From: Amycolatopsis deserti
Lineage (GTDB): Bacteria > Actinomycetota > Actinomycetes > Mycobacteriales > Pseudonocardiaceae
NCBI RefSeq assembly: GCF_014653945.1
Contig: NZ_BNAU01000001.1
Span: forward strand, 806,001-870,000
Reading direction: 5' to 3'
DNA length: 64,000 nt
Position 1 is the first letter of the stretch, and each line of letters opens with the position of its first letter. The position numbers were made by a program, and so were the translations under genes. This document shows positions 52,729 to 60,947 of the stretch, one piece after another. The notes under the pieces are model-generated. The model searched no databases. It saw only the letters and a list, made by a program, of their open reading frames with translations, and was not told the DNA's origin.

Positions 52729-53982
52729 CTACAGCCCGACGGCGGCGAGCTGGTCCTTGACCTTGTCCAGCGTGGACCGGAGCTCGGCCGGTCCGGCGAC
52801 GTCCATCCAGACCGCGAGCGGGGCGGTCGTGACCGACGTCCCGGTGTCGCCGGCGAGCCCGTCGGTGTGCAGCACCCGGACGTCGAACACGGCGGGCAAC
52901 GTCTCCAGCTCCACGACGGTGTCCAGGACCGCCCGGATGTCCACCGGGGCGGCCGGAGCGGGAGGCAGGTACTGGCAGACGACACGGCTGCCGTAGTCGA
53001 AGGACGGGACTGCGGGGCGGTGCCCGAGGACGACGTCGAACCAGGTCCGGATCGGGTTCGTGCCGTACAGGCGCACGCACGCGTCGTGGATCGTGGACGT
53101 CATGCGGCCGTTGACCTCGAGGACCTGCGGACCCGAGTCGCCGAGTTTGAGCTCGGTGTGGCACCAGCCGTTCCGGACGCCGAGCGCGGCCACCGCGGCC
53201 AGCGCGACCTGTTCGCATTCCCGCCGCAGTTCCGCCGGGAGGATGGAGGGGACCACGTCTCCGGTCGGCTTGAACGGCGGCGCCGTCGGCGGTTTGTCCA
53301 TGACTCCCAGCAGGTGCGTCACGCCGTCGACCGACATGGTCTGGACGGACAAGCAGTCCGACAGCCAGTCGCCCAGTGGGTGGCCGCCGCCGGTGATCTC
53401 CGCCTCCAGCAGCCAGGTGCCGCTGCCCGGCCGGACCACGGCGCGGGCCTGGTCGAGGCCGGTCACCCGAACCACTCCGCTGCTTCCCCAGCCGCGGCTC
53501 GGCTTCGCGACCATCGGACGGGCGCTCAGGGCCGAGGGCACCTTGAGCCACCAGTCGCGGTCGCCGGAGTCGACCTCGATCCAGCCGGGCTGGGGGACAC
53601 CGTGGTCGGCGAACGCGCGACGCTGCCGGACCTTCTCGCTGATCGTGTCCGCGACCGCCGTCGAGTGGTAATGCGGCAGCCCGAGGGCCTCGGCGATCCG
53701 CGCTGTCTCGCGCAGCGTGGTGTCACCGACGCTGGTGATGCCCGCACAATGCGCGAGCCTCGACGGATCCCGCATGACGTCGTCGAGCGAGTCGACGGCG
53801 TACCCGCGCGCGCGGAGATCCCGTGCGGTCCGCGCATCCCACCGGGTGCGCATGCTGAAGACGAAGTGGTACTCGAAGTCGCCGTGGGCCAGGCCGGTGA
53901 GCATCTCGATCGGGCCCATGAAGGGAATGTAGTCGACGAGCACGAGAACCGGCCGGTCAGTGGTGGCTGAGTGCGGGGACAT
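52729..53982 (-). CDS. ATP-grasp domain protein
   Basis: 417 residues. Central ATP-grasp features: SEKVRQRRAFADHGVPQPGWIEV, the Lys-containing PMVAKPSRGWGSSGVVRV loop, acidic WCHTELKLGDSGPQVLEVNGRMT with the metal-binding Glu/Asn. Proteins of this type join a carboxylate to an amine or thiol via an acyl-phosphate. GGAGG precedes ATG 53982. Last gene of a minus operon with transporter, LigM-like and M29-like proteins; it might conjugate an aromatic acid to an amino acid. Inference. Confidence 0.82.
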   Translation of the reverse strand: MSPHSATTDRPVLVLVDYIPFMGPIEMLTGLAHGDFEYHFVFSMRTRWDARTARDLRARGYAVDSLDDVMRDPSRLAHCAGITSVGDTTLRETARIAEALGLPHYHSTAVADTISEKVRQRRAFADHGVPQPGWIEVDSGDRDWWLKVPSALSARPMVAKPSRGWGSSGVVRVTGLDQARAVVRPGSGTWLLEAEITGGGHPLGDWLSDCLSVQTMSVDGVTHLLGVMDKPPTAPPFKPTGDVVPSILPAELRRECEQVALAAVAALGVRNGWCHTELKLGDSGPQVLEVNGRMTSTIHDACVRLYGTNPIRTWFDVVLGHRPAVPSFDYGSRVVCQYLPPAPAAPVDIRAVLDTVVELETLPAVFDVRVLHTDGLAGDTGTSVTTAPLAVWMDVAGPAELRSTLDKVKDQLAAVGL

Positions 53983-54018
53983 CGCACGACCTCCGGTCAG
54001 TGGGGTGGCGGAGCCGGG

Positions 54019-55368
54019 TCAGGGGAGGGTGAAACCAGCCGGTGCGGCCCGTGGTCCCGCTGCGTCCCGCAGGAACACCAGGGCGAGCAGCCCGATCGCG
54101 GACGCCGCGGCGATGTAGACGCCGAGTCCCCAGGACGATCCTCCGCCCACGACGGCGAGCGACCCCGCGATCGAGGGCGCCAGCCCGCCACCGAGGATCA
54201 CCGCGGTCTGGTAGCCGAGCGAGAACCCGCTGACCCGCACCTGCGGCGGGAACAGTTCGGCGAAGTGGGTCACCATCGGCCCGCCGACCAGCCCGGCACC
54301 CGCCGCCAGCAGCGTGACGGCCACGAGGATGAGGGCAACGGTCCTGGTGTCGAGCAGCAGGAAGAACGGGAACGCCACGGCGATGCACAGCGCGAACCCG
54401 GCGGCCATCGTGCGACGGCGGCCGAAGGAATCCGCGAGCCGGCCACCGACGACGTAGGACACGAAGAGCGCCACGTTGACGATGACCGAGATCCCGAGGC
54501 TGAACGCCTGTGACATCTTGAGGAACGTCGCCAGATACCCGAGTGTGAAGGTGAACAGCAGGGACGCGACGCCGGACTGCGCGGCCGTCACGGCGATGAC
54601 CAGCAGCACGGTCACCCGGTGCTTGCGCAGCACCGCGAGCACCGGCGTCTTCTCCACCGCTTTCTCGTGGACCATCTTGGTGTACGCGGGTGACTCCTGC
54701 ATCCGTGCGCGGATGTAGAGGCCCACCACGAGCACGATCACGCTCAGCAGGAACGGCATCCGCCAGCCCCACGCGAGGAACGTCTCGCGGGTGAAGACGA
54801 GCGACGTGGTGAGGAACGCCGCGGACGCCAGCACCGCGCCGAGCACTCCGCCGCCGACGAGCAGCGCACCACGGGTGGCCCGCCGGTCCTCCGGAGTGTG
54901 TTCCAGGACGATCGCGACGGCGCCCCCGAGCTCACCTCCGGCCGCGACGCCCTGCACCAGCCGCAACAGCACGAGCAGCACGGGTGCGGCGATGCCGATC
55001 TGCGCGTAGCCCGGCACGAGTCCGATGAGGACGGTCCCGCCACCCATCATCAGCACGGTCGTCTGGAGGACCCGCTTGCGGCCGAACTTGTCGCCGACGT
55101 GGGCGAACACGACCCCGCCCAGCGGGCGGGCGATGAACCCGGCCGAGAAGGTCGCGAAGGCCGCCAAGGTCCCCGCCACGGGGGAGACCGTCGGGAAGAA
55201 CACCGTTCCGAAGACGACGGCCGCCGCCGTTCCGTACAACACCCAGTCGAAGAGTTCCAGGCCGGTTCCGAGCATCCCGGCGATGAGCGCTCGCCGCTGC
55301 ACCCCTGGTTCAGGAGTCACCGCCGGTGGTGACGAGATGTTCCGGACCTGCTCGCTGCGTTCGCTCAT
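54019..55368 (-). CDS. MHS-family MFS transporter
   Basis: 449 residues, about twelve membrane segments; FDWVLYGTAAAVVFG and FAHVGDKFGRKRVLQ are the MHS signatures, with GVAAGGELGGAVAIVLEHTPEDRR downstream. GGAGGAGAGG before ATG 55368. Fourth MHS transporter in the window and the most divergent in sequence. Likely imports the substrate of the third O-demethylase-like protein, which starts 94 bases upstream. Confidence 0.9.
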   Translation of the reverse strand: MSERSEQVRNISSPPAVTPEPGVQRRALIAGMLGTGLELFDWVLYGTAAAVVFGTVFFPTVSPVAGTLAAFATFSAGFIARPLGGVVFAHVGDKFGRKRVLQTTVLMMGGGTVLIGLVPGYAQIGIAAPVLLVLLRLVQGVAAGGELGGAVAIVLEHTPEDRRATRGALLVGGGVLGAVLASAAFLTTSLVFTRETFLAWGWRMPFLLSVIVLVVGLYIRARMQESPAYTKMVHEKAVEKTPVLAVLRKHRVTVLLVIAVTAAQSGVASLLFTFTLGYLATFLKMSQAFSLGISVIVNVALFVSYVVGGRLADSFGRRRTMAAGFALCIAVAFPFFLLLDTRTVALILVAVTLLAAGAGLVGGPMVTHFAELFPPQVRVSGFSLGYQTAVILGGGLAPSIAGSLAVVGGGSSWGLGVYIAAASAIGLLALVFLRDAAGPRAAPAGFTLP

Positions 55369-55462
55369 TGCCTCTCCTCCAGTTCGGCGACCTCACGGAC
55401 GGGCGGCTCGCACCGAGGCCGAGAGCCTGGACCAGGGCTGCTGATCTCCGTGCTGTCCACCG

Positions 55463-56752
55463 CTATCGCGCGACGGCGCGCAGGTCGGCGGCGTTCTTGT
55501 TCGGCTTGTACGGCGCGGCGGCGACGGTGGCCCGGATGCGTTTCTCGGGATCGCCGGGGTTGCCCCAGACCACGGTGACGTCGGTGCCCAGGCCGGCGTG
55601 CGCGACGTCGATCGGGCACAGCGAGAGCATCTGCCGGAACCAGTACGAGTAGCCGCGCGAGGTGCTGACCCCGACGAGCTTCCCGTCGGCCTCCACGCGG
55701 TCGGCCCACATGAAGCCCTTCTGATCCCGTGGCATGTCCATGAAGGTGTGGTTTCGCTCGCCTGGCCGCAGCAGCGAGGCGTACACGTCGGTGACGTCGT
55801 CGGCGTTCCACACCAGGGTGCGCAGGACCCGGGACGGGTCGGCCTTCTCGGCCAGCAGGGCTTCGGCGCCGAGGAAGCCGGAACCGAGGACGACCTTCGA
55901 CCACCCCAGCTCGACCGGGCTGCGGTAGTACTCGCTGATCTCCTTGCCCGGGTAGCTGCCGGCGATGTAGGCCGGCTTGGCGTTCGGCGGCATGCTGCTC
56001 AGGAAGAAGTCCAGGTACTCGGCCGTGTCCGGCTCGAAGATCGCGGGGATGTAGTCCGTCGCGATCGTGGGGTAGCTGGCCTGGAGGTGGTTGATGAGCG
56101 AGATGCGGCCACCCATGCGCCGGATGCCGAACTCCTGCCCGGCCTCGAACACCGCGTCGTAGATCTTCTGCCTGATCTCCGCCGGCCCCTGCAACTCGAA
56201 CCCGACCTCCCCGGACATGCCCTGACGCAGGGCGTGTACCTGGTGGCCGGCGATCGTGATCGGCGCGACCCACATGTACTTGGTGTCGAGGTACCCCTCG
56301 GAGGGGTCGAGCTTCTGCAGCACCTTGATCGCGTTCGGGCCGGAGACCTGGAGGATGAACCAGTCGTCCTGCTCGACGCTGACCAGCAGCCCGGCGCGCT
56401 CGGCCTGGAACCTCATCCAGAACCCGCCGCGGCCGTGCAGCATGAACTCCTCGTCGCCGAAGCGCGTGAGGATGCCTTCGTGGATGACCTTGCCGTCGGC
56501 GTTGGTGTGGATGACGTGTTTGGACTGGCCGATCGCGAAGCGCGAGTAGTCGTTGACCGAAAAGCGGGAGAACAACTCCAGCACGTCCGGGCCACGGAAC
56601 CAGTGCTGCCACAGGAAGGACCAGTCGCCGATCGAACAGGTCTCCTGCCACGACAGGTTCTCGTCGAGGAACGTCGTGTACTCCTGCTGGCCGAACCTGC
56701 TCCAGGCGTAGACCTCCGGAGGCGTCCGCATCTCGTCGACGGAGAACTTCAT
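55463..56752 (-). CDS. GcvT-fold LigM-like protein, third and most divergent copy
   Basis: 429 residues. It keeps the family plan (WFRGPDVLELFSRFSVNDYSRFAIGQSKH, ITIAGHQVHALRQGMSGEVGFELQGP, YIPAIFEPDTAEYLDFFLSS, terminal TVAAAPYKPNKN) but is shorter than the copies at 8170 and 13808 and lacks their QSHHM motif, reading GDWSFLWQHW there. It may be an O- or N-demethylase on another methylated substrate. GAGGAG before ATG 56752; 12 bases after the M29-like gene. THF dependence is inferred from the fold. Confidence 0.82.
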   Translation of the reverse strand: MKFSVDEMRTPPEVYAWSRFGQQEYTTFLDENLSWQETCSIGDWSFLWQHWFRGPDVLELFSRFSVNDYSRFAIGQSKHVIHTNADGKVIHEGILTRFGDEEFMLHGRGGFWMRFQAERAGLLVSVEQDDWFILQVSGPNAIKVLQKLDPSEGYLDTKYMWVAPITIAGHQVHALRQGMSGEVGFELQGPAEIRQKIYDAVFEAGQEFGIRRMGGRISLINHLQASYPTIATDYIPAIFEPDTAEYLDFFLSSMPPNAKPAYIAGSYPGKEISEYYRSPVELGWSKVVLGSGFLGAEALLAEKADPSRVLRTLVWNADDVTDVYASLLRPGERNHTFMDMPRDQKGFMWADRVEADGKLVGVSTSRGYSYWFRQMLSLCPIDVAHAGLGTDVTVVWGNPGDPEKRIRATVAAAPYKPNKNAADLRAVAR

Positions 56753-56764
56753 CGCTGTCTCCTC

Positions 56765-58240
56765 TCAGTGCCCGCAGGCGTGGCCCTCGCCGCCGCCCGC
56801 GCTCGGGCGTGGTTTCCCGTGCTCGGCGCCGACCATGCGCATGAACATCGGGTGCTGCGTCCGGCAGATCTGGAGTTCGGCTTTCGTCCACGCGGTCGGG
56901 TCCGCGGCGTACTCCTCGTAGCTGCCCTCGCAGTTCAGCCCGGGAACCGCCGGGATCCAGGCCTCGTCGAGCCAGTAGTCGGCGTCCTCGCCGCTGATCT
57001 CCTGTGCGATCGCGCGGACACCGGGGTCGTCCAGAGCCTTGAGCCTGCCCTGGTCGATGAGCACGATTTCCTCGCCCTCGCGGGTCCGCACGGTGACCGT
57101 GGGGAAGTTCAGATGGGTGTGCCAGTGACCGACCGGGTAACCCAGATTCGCGGCCTCGACCTCGCGTGCCGACGTGACGACGGTGCCGTAGCCGAGGTGG
57201 ATGATGCCGCTGCGCGTGCGCTCGATGATGCCGCACACCCAGCCCGAGAGGTAGCCGTCGCGCGGGCGGTGAACCTTCGGGTTGGTGCCGATCGAGACTT
57301 CGAACAGCCAGAGCAGGCCCGGGCCGGGGAAGCCGGGGTACTGGATGTCCTTGGTGCGCTCTTCCAGCTCACGCAGCTTGTCGCCGAACTTCCCGCCGCC
57401 CTCGATCGCGGTGATCCGGCCGTCAACCACGGTCATCCGCAGGTGCGGGTACGGTCCGATGTGGTTCATCGTGCCGGCGATGACCCCGTTGATGCCGTCG
57501 ACACCCGGTTGCGGGGACATCCACAATGGACGAGCCGTGATGTGGCCCGGCATGTACCCGGCGATCAGATCCGGGCTTTGCGGCCACCAGTCAAGCGCCG
57601 TGTCCATGTTCCAGGTCGACCGGTCCGGCGAGAAGTAGTGGTCCGGGAGCTGGTAGGTGAGGTCGGTGCCTTCGGGATCCGTGACGCGGACCGAGACACC
57701 GCGCTTGATCGTCTTGTCGGTCCACTCGTCGACGGCGGCGATGATCTCGCCGGGAACGAGGTTGCCCGGGTTGGCGACGAGTTCGCGGGAGACGAACGGC
57801 ATCCGCGCGATCTTCATGTTCGCCTCGCCGAGCACGGGTCCGCCGAATCCCCACAGGACCTTGTCGTAGGTGGCGTTGCGGTCCATTTCCGCCCACCGCT
57901 CCATGTCGGCGGTCACCTCGGCGGTCAGGTTCAGCATGATGTCGATTTCGTCATGGCCGTCGAGATCGGGTCGCGGCCCGCGGTCCAGCGTCTCGATCTC
58001 GTAGTCGCAGCCGTACTCCTCGAGCACCTGCGCGCAGGCCTCGACGACGAGCGGATCGTGCCAGTTGTCCGTCCGCAGCAGGATTTTCTCGCCCTTCCGC
58101 AGGTCCCAGGTGGCGTGGAGCGCACCGGCGTGGTACGGCCGGTCCGCCACCGACCGGAGGTAGGGCAGCAGGTCGTCCACCGAATTGATCTGGACGTACT
58201 CCGGGCACCTCGGGCGCCGGGAAACTGGGAGTTCGGACAT
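56765..58240 (-). CDS. Large M29-aminopeptidase-like protein of unknown function
   Basis: 491 residues. PEGTDLTYQLPDHYF, the long HIGPYPHLRMTVVDGRIT segment and GHWHTHLNFPTVTVRTREGEEIVLIDQGRL faintly recall leucyl aminopeptidase (aminopeptidase T, M29) proteins found in actinobacterial catabolic clusters. The first 150 residues have no clear match. The C-terminus ends in a Gly-rich tail with GHACGH, a potential metal site. AGGAG before ATG 58240. It opens the minus operon with the LigM-like gene and so may process its substrate. Family assignment is tentative. Confidence 0.7.
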   Translation of the reverse strand: MSELPVSRRPRCPEYVQINSVDDLLPYLRSVADRPYHAGALHATWDLRKGEKILLRTDNWHDPLVVEACAQVLEEYGCDYEIETLDRGPRPDLDGHDEIDIMLNLTAEVTADMERWAEMDRNATYDKVLWGFGGPVLGEANMKIARMPFVSRELVANPGNLVPGEIIAAVDEWTDKTIKRGVSVRVTDPEGTDLTYQLPDHYFSPDRSTWNMDTALDWWPQSPDLIAGYMPGHITARPLWMSPQPGVDGINGVIAGTMNHIGPYPHLRMTVVDGRITAIEGGGKFGDKLRELEERTKDIQYPGFPGPGLLWLFEVSIGTNPKVHRPRDGYLSGWVCGIIERTRSGIIHLGYGTVVTSAREVEAANLGYPVGHWHTHLNFPTVTVRTREGEEIVLIDQGRLKALDDPGVRAIAQEISGEDADYWLDEAWIPAVPGLNCEGSYEEYAADPTAWTKAELQICRTQHPMFMRMVGAEHGKPRPSAGGGEGHACGH

Positions 58241-58322
58241 CGTGTGCTCTCTCCTCGTCGTCGAGAAACGCCCCGCGTTCGGGTCGTCCTCGGCGAGGGT
58301 ATCCACGGGGCGAGGACCTGTC

Positions 58323-58340
58323 GTGGTACTTGAGTTCCAC
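58323..58340. promoter_or_regulatory. Imperfect dyad in the divergent promoter of the M29-like and dioxygenase operons
   Basis: GTGGTACTTGAGTTCCAC: 14 of 18 positions are symmetric (GTGG.ACT..AGT.CCAC). It lies 83 bases from the minus start and 108 bases from the plus start in a 207-base divergent region. A candidate operator, unlike the CTACGTCA motif. Confidence 0.4.
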
Positions 58341-58447
58341 CCCGGCCGCCCCGCGGTGTGCTCGTGCCGGGACATTGGTTTCTTGCCCGGATCGATCGCG
58401 CGCCGGGAACATGTGGCTCTCATCGTGAAGGAATCGAGGATCCCGAG

Positions 58448-59143
58448 ATGACCGAAACGGACTCCAGGGTGGAGATGATCTCTCCGCTGATGCACCCGGC
58501 CTTCGGGCCGCGAATCCCCACCAAGGAGCTCTACGAGCTCCCGCCGGACTGGTTCCACGTCGGGAGCGGTCCGGTGTACGGACGGGTGGACGTCGACCCC
58601 GACGACAACAACCTGCTGAACAAGGGCGACGGTCCGCCCCTGGGGGTGCGGATCAAGCTGCACGGCAGGGTGATCGACAGCGACGGCGAGCCAGTGCCCG
58701 GCACGCTCATCGAGATCTGGCAGGCCAACGCGGGTGGTCTGTACCTCGACGAGTACTGCGACCGGCCCTGGCTGCCCACCGATCCCAACTTCTTCGGCAC
58801 CGGGCGGACGCTGACCGACGAGAACGGCGACTACGTCTTCCACACGATCAAGCCGTCCGGTTACGCCGGGCCGGCGGGGAGCGGCATGTGGCGGGCACCG
58901 CACGTGCACTTCTCGTTCTTCGGGCCGAACCTGTCGAACCGTCTCATCACCGCCTGCTACTTCGAGAACGACCCGCTCAACGAGACGGACTTCGTCTACG
59001 CGCAGCAGAAGTACGAGCACGACCGGGACAAGATGATCGCCCGCGTGGAGGACGTCGGCCTCGACGGCACCTACCTGCAGCTCGTGTACCGCTGGGACGT
59101 CGTGCTGCGCGGCCCCGGCGCGACGCCGATGGATGTGGAGTGA
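58448..59143 (+). CDS. Intradiol ring-cleavage dioxygenase, beta-like (catalytic) subunit
   Basis: 231 residues, PcaH-like. EIWQANAGGLYLDEY, DPNFFGTGRTLTDENGDYVFHTIKPSGY and the RAPHVHFSFFG block with two His (the PHVHFS pair) are the Fe(III)-ligand regions of protocatechuate 3,4-dioxygenase; the ligand Tyr residues lie in GGLYLDEY and KPSGYAG. ATG 58448 shares no strong SD but leads the plus operon. It would cleave a 1,2-diol ring between the hydroxyls. Its true substrate may be a substituted catechol. Confidence 0.87.
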   Translation: MTETDSRVEMISPLMHPAFGPRIPTKELYELPPDWFHVGSGPVYGRVDVDPDDNNLLNKGDGPPLGVRIKLHGRVIDSDGEPVPGTLIEIWQANAGGLYLDEYCDRPWLPTDPNFFGTGRTLTDENGDYVFHTIKPSGYAGPAGSGMWRAPHVHFSFFGPNLSNRLITACYFENDPLNETDFVYAQQKYEHDRDKMIARVEDVGLDGTYLQLVYRWDVVLRGPGATPMDVE

Positions 59144-59145
59144 TT

Positions 59146-59751
59146 ATGAGCCAGGACACCGACCCGACCACGGACCCCCGGTACCGGGTGCTCACCCCGT
59201 CGCAGGGGCCCGGACCGTACGCCAGCATGACCCTGATGTACGACGGCGCGGAGAACGGCGTGGCCCCGGGCACGCCGGGAGCCGTCCGGGTCACCGGCCG
59301 GGTCGTCGACGGAGCGGAACGGCCGATCACCGCGCCCGACGTGCTGATCGAGGTGCTGCAGGGGGATCAGTTCGTCCGGACGCTGACCGATGACGCCGGC
59401 GAGTTCGCGTTCACGGTGCGCAAGCCCGAACCGACCCGCTTGGCGGACGGCCGGCTCCAGGCGCCGTTCTTCCACGTGATCCTGCACGTCTTTCCGCTGC
59501 CCGAGCTGCACCGCACCCGCCTCTACTTCGCGGACGAGACCGAGGCCAACAGTGCCGACCCGCTGCTGTCCTACCTCGACGACGAGGACGGCCGGACCCT
59601 CCTGGCGGCCCCCGACGACGGGGGTTACCGCTGGGAGATCCGGCTTTCCGGCGAGCGGCAGACCGCCTTCCTCGTCTCGCTGGGTGAGCCGTCGTTGCTC
59701 GATGGCGGCGAGACACCGTCCCGTCCCTTCCGGGAGCAGTTGAGCGTCTGA
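59146..59751 (+). CDS. Intradiol dioxygenase, alpha-like subunit
   Basis: 201 residues, PcaG-like: DGAENGVAPGTPGAVRVTGRVVDGAERPITAPDVLIEV, GEFAFTVRKPE, and FFHVILHVFPLPELHRTRLYFADETEAN. It lacks the full iron-ligand set, as alpha subunits do. Starts two bases after the beta-like stop (TGATTATG). Together they would form a 3,4-dioxygenase-type holoenzyme. No pcaB, C or D gene is near. Confidence 0.85.
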   Translation: MSQDTDPTTDPRYRVLTPSQGPGPYASMTLMYDGAENGVAPGTPGAVRVTGRVVDGAERPITAPDVLIEVLQGDQFVRTLTDDAGEFAFTVRKPEPTRLADGRLQAPFFHVILHVFPLPELHRTRLYFADETEANSADPLLSYLDDEDGRTLLAAPDDGGYRWEIRLSGERQTAFLVSLGEPSLLDGGETPSRPFREQLSV

Positions 59752-59790
59752 TTCGCAACAGGGAACCGACGACAGAGGAACGACTCGACG

Positions 59791-59958
59791 ATGGCACGAA
59801 CCTGTCCCAACGGACACGACACGATCCGGAACGTGATCATCCCGCTCGGCGAAGGCCGGTTCCGGTGCCCGACGTGCGGGTGGTCCGACGCGCAGGTGGA
59901 TCGCGCACCCGCTTCGGACGAGCAGGCACCCGCGCCGCGGTCGCCGGACGACCGATGA
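59791..59958 (+). CDS. Small zinc-ribbon protein, 55 residues
   Basis: ATG 59791 with AGAGGAA upstream opens a 55-codon frame: CPNGH near the start (Cys5, His9) and RCPTCGW (Cys26, Cys29) give a Cys-His-Cys-Cys zinc ribbon, with an acidic Pro-rich tail. It ends where the monooxygenase remnant begins (TGA at 59956-59958 inside ATGA). Could bind nucleic acid or act as an assembly factor for its neighbour; unknown. Confidence 0.6.
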   Translation: MARTCPNGHDTIRNVIIPLGEGRFRCPTCGWSDAQVDRAPASDEQAPAPRSPDDR

Positions 59959-60886
59959 CGGACACCGGCGTTTCTGACGGAAGGGAAGTCCCGCGGGGCG
60001 CGAGACAGCCACCGGTGCGTTCCGCGCTCGTGGTCGGGTGCGGCCTGGCCGCCGCTGCCGGGCTGAGCCGGCTCGGGGTGCGCACCGACGCCGTCGACCT
60101 CAGAGCGGGGGTGGAGGGCGCCGGGATCGGCCTGCAGAACCAGGCGATCGACGCGCTCGCAGCGCTCGGTGCTCGGGACGGCGTGATCGACGCGGGCGCC
60201 AGCTACCGGAGGCCGCCGCTGCGCCAGTTCGACTCCGCGGGGAACGTCGTGGCCGCGCCGGGCGTGCCCGGACCGCCGGGCGGCAAGCCCGCCTACCTCA
60301 TCGTCCACCGCCGACACCTGGCCACCGTGCTGCGGACCACGGCGGAGACGGCCGGCGCGACTCCGTGTCGGAGTCACCGTGAAAGCCCTCGTCCAGCATC
60401 CGGGCGACTCCGTGTCGGAGTCACCGTGAAAGCCCTCGTCCAGCATCCGGACCGGGTCGACATCGTCTTCGACGGCGGAATCCGGCCGGCGTCGAGACCG
60501 GACGTACGTCAGCGTGCAGCAGGCCGATGACAAGCTCCTCGGTGAGGCGGCTACTGCGCGGAAAGCTCGGCCAGTTCACCGCGCCCTTCCTCGGGAAGAT
60601 CCGCGACCGGTTGACCGGCGACGAGTTCGTGCTGGCACGACGCTACGAGTGGCTCCTCGTCGACGGACCCGTGGCACCGGGGCCGCGTCGTGTTGATCTG
60701 CGACGCCGCGCACGCCGCCACGGCACACCTCGCCGCCTGGCGGTGTGATGGCGATCGAGGACGCGGTCGCCCTCGTGGAGGAGATCGGCCTCGGCGGCGT
60801 CCGGCTGTCCGAGATGCAGAAGAACGGTGCGGGGAACTGAGCGCCGTCCGGTGGCCCGCGTTGCAGTCCTCGCCCGGCCGTACTGA
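59955..60886 (+). pseudogene. Decayed paralogue of the FAD monooxygenase at 49325
   Basis: N-terminal part is collinear with the intact paralogue (SALVVGCGLAAAAGLSRLG, IGLQNQAIDALAALGARD, GGKPAYLIVHRRHLATVLR). It then has a 47-base tandem duplication, loses the middle DG motif region, resumes as YVSVQQADDKLL and VLARRYEWLLVDG in other frames, and shows VLICDAAHAATAHL and AVRWPALQ before the end, where the final TGA at 60884-60886 matches the paralogue's terminal frame. At least three frame changes and a deletion of about 80 residues exclude function. Confidence 0.8.
60357..60450 (+). repeat. Perfect 47-base tandem duplication
   Basis: Two identical, adjacent 47-base units at 60357-60403 and 60404-60450 inside the monooxygenase remnant. 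Each contains the small dyad ACTCCG-TGT-CGGAGT, a plausible slippage trigger. 47 is not a multiple of three, so the duplication itself breaks the reading frame. Confidence 0.9.
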
Positions 60887-60947
60887 GCCGGGCGCACCCG
60901 ATCCCGGCAAGTCCCGGGACCCGAAGACCGCAAGGAGACGGATAGCG

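Noticed and set aside
52729..53982. ATP-grasp protein as part of a peptide-modifying (RiPP) system
   Set aside because: No precursor peptide or other maturation gene in the operon; neighbours are catabolic.
55598..58333. A 911-codon frame antisense to the LigM-like and M29-like genes
   Set aside because: Composition is that of a shadow frame; both minus-strand genes have starts, RBSs and family motifs.
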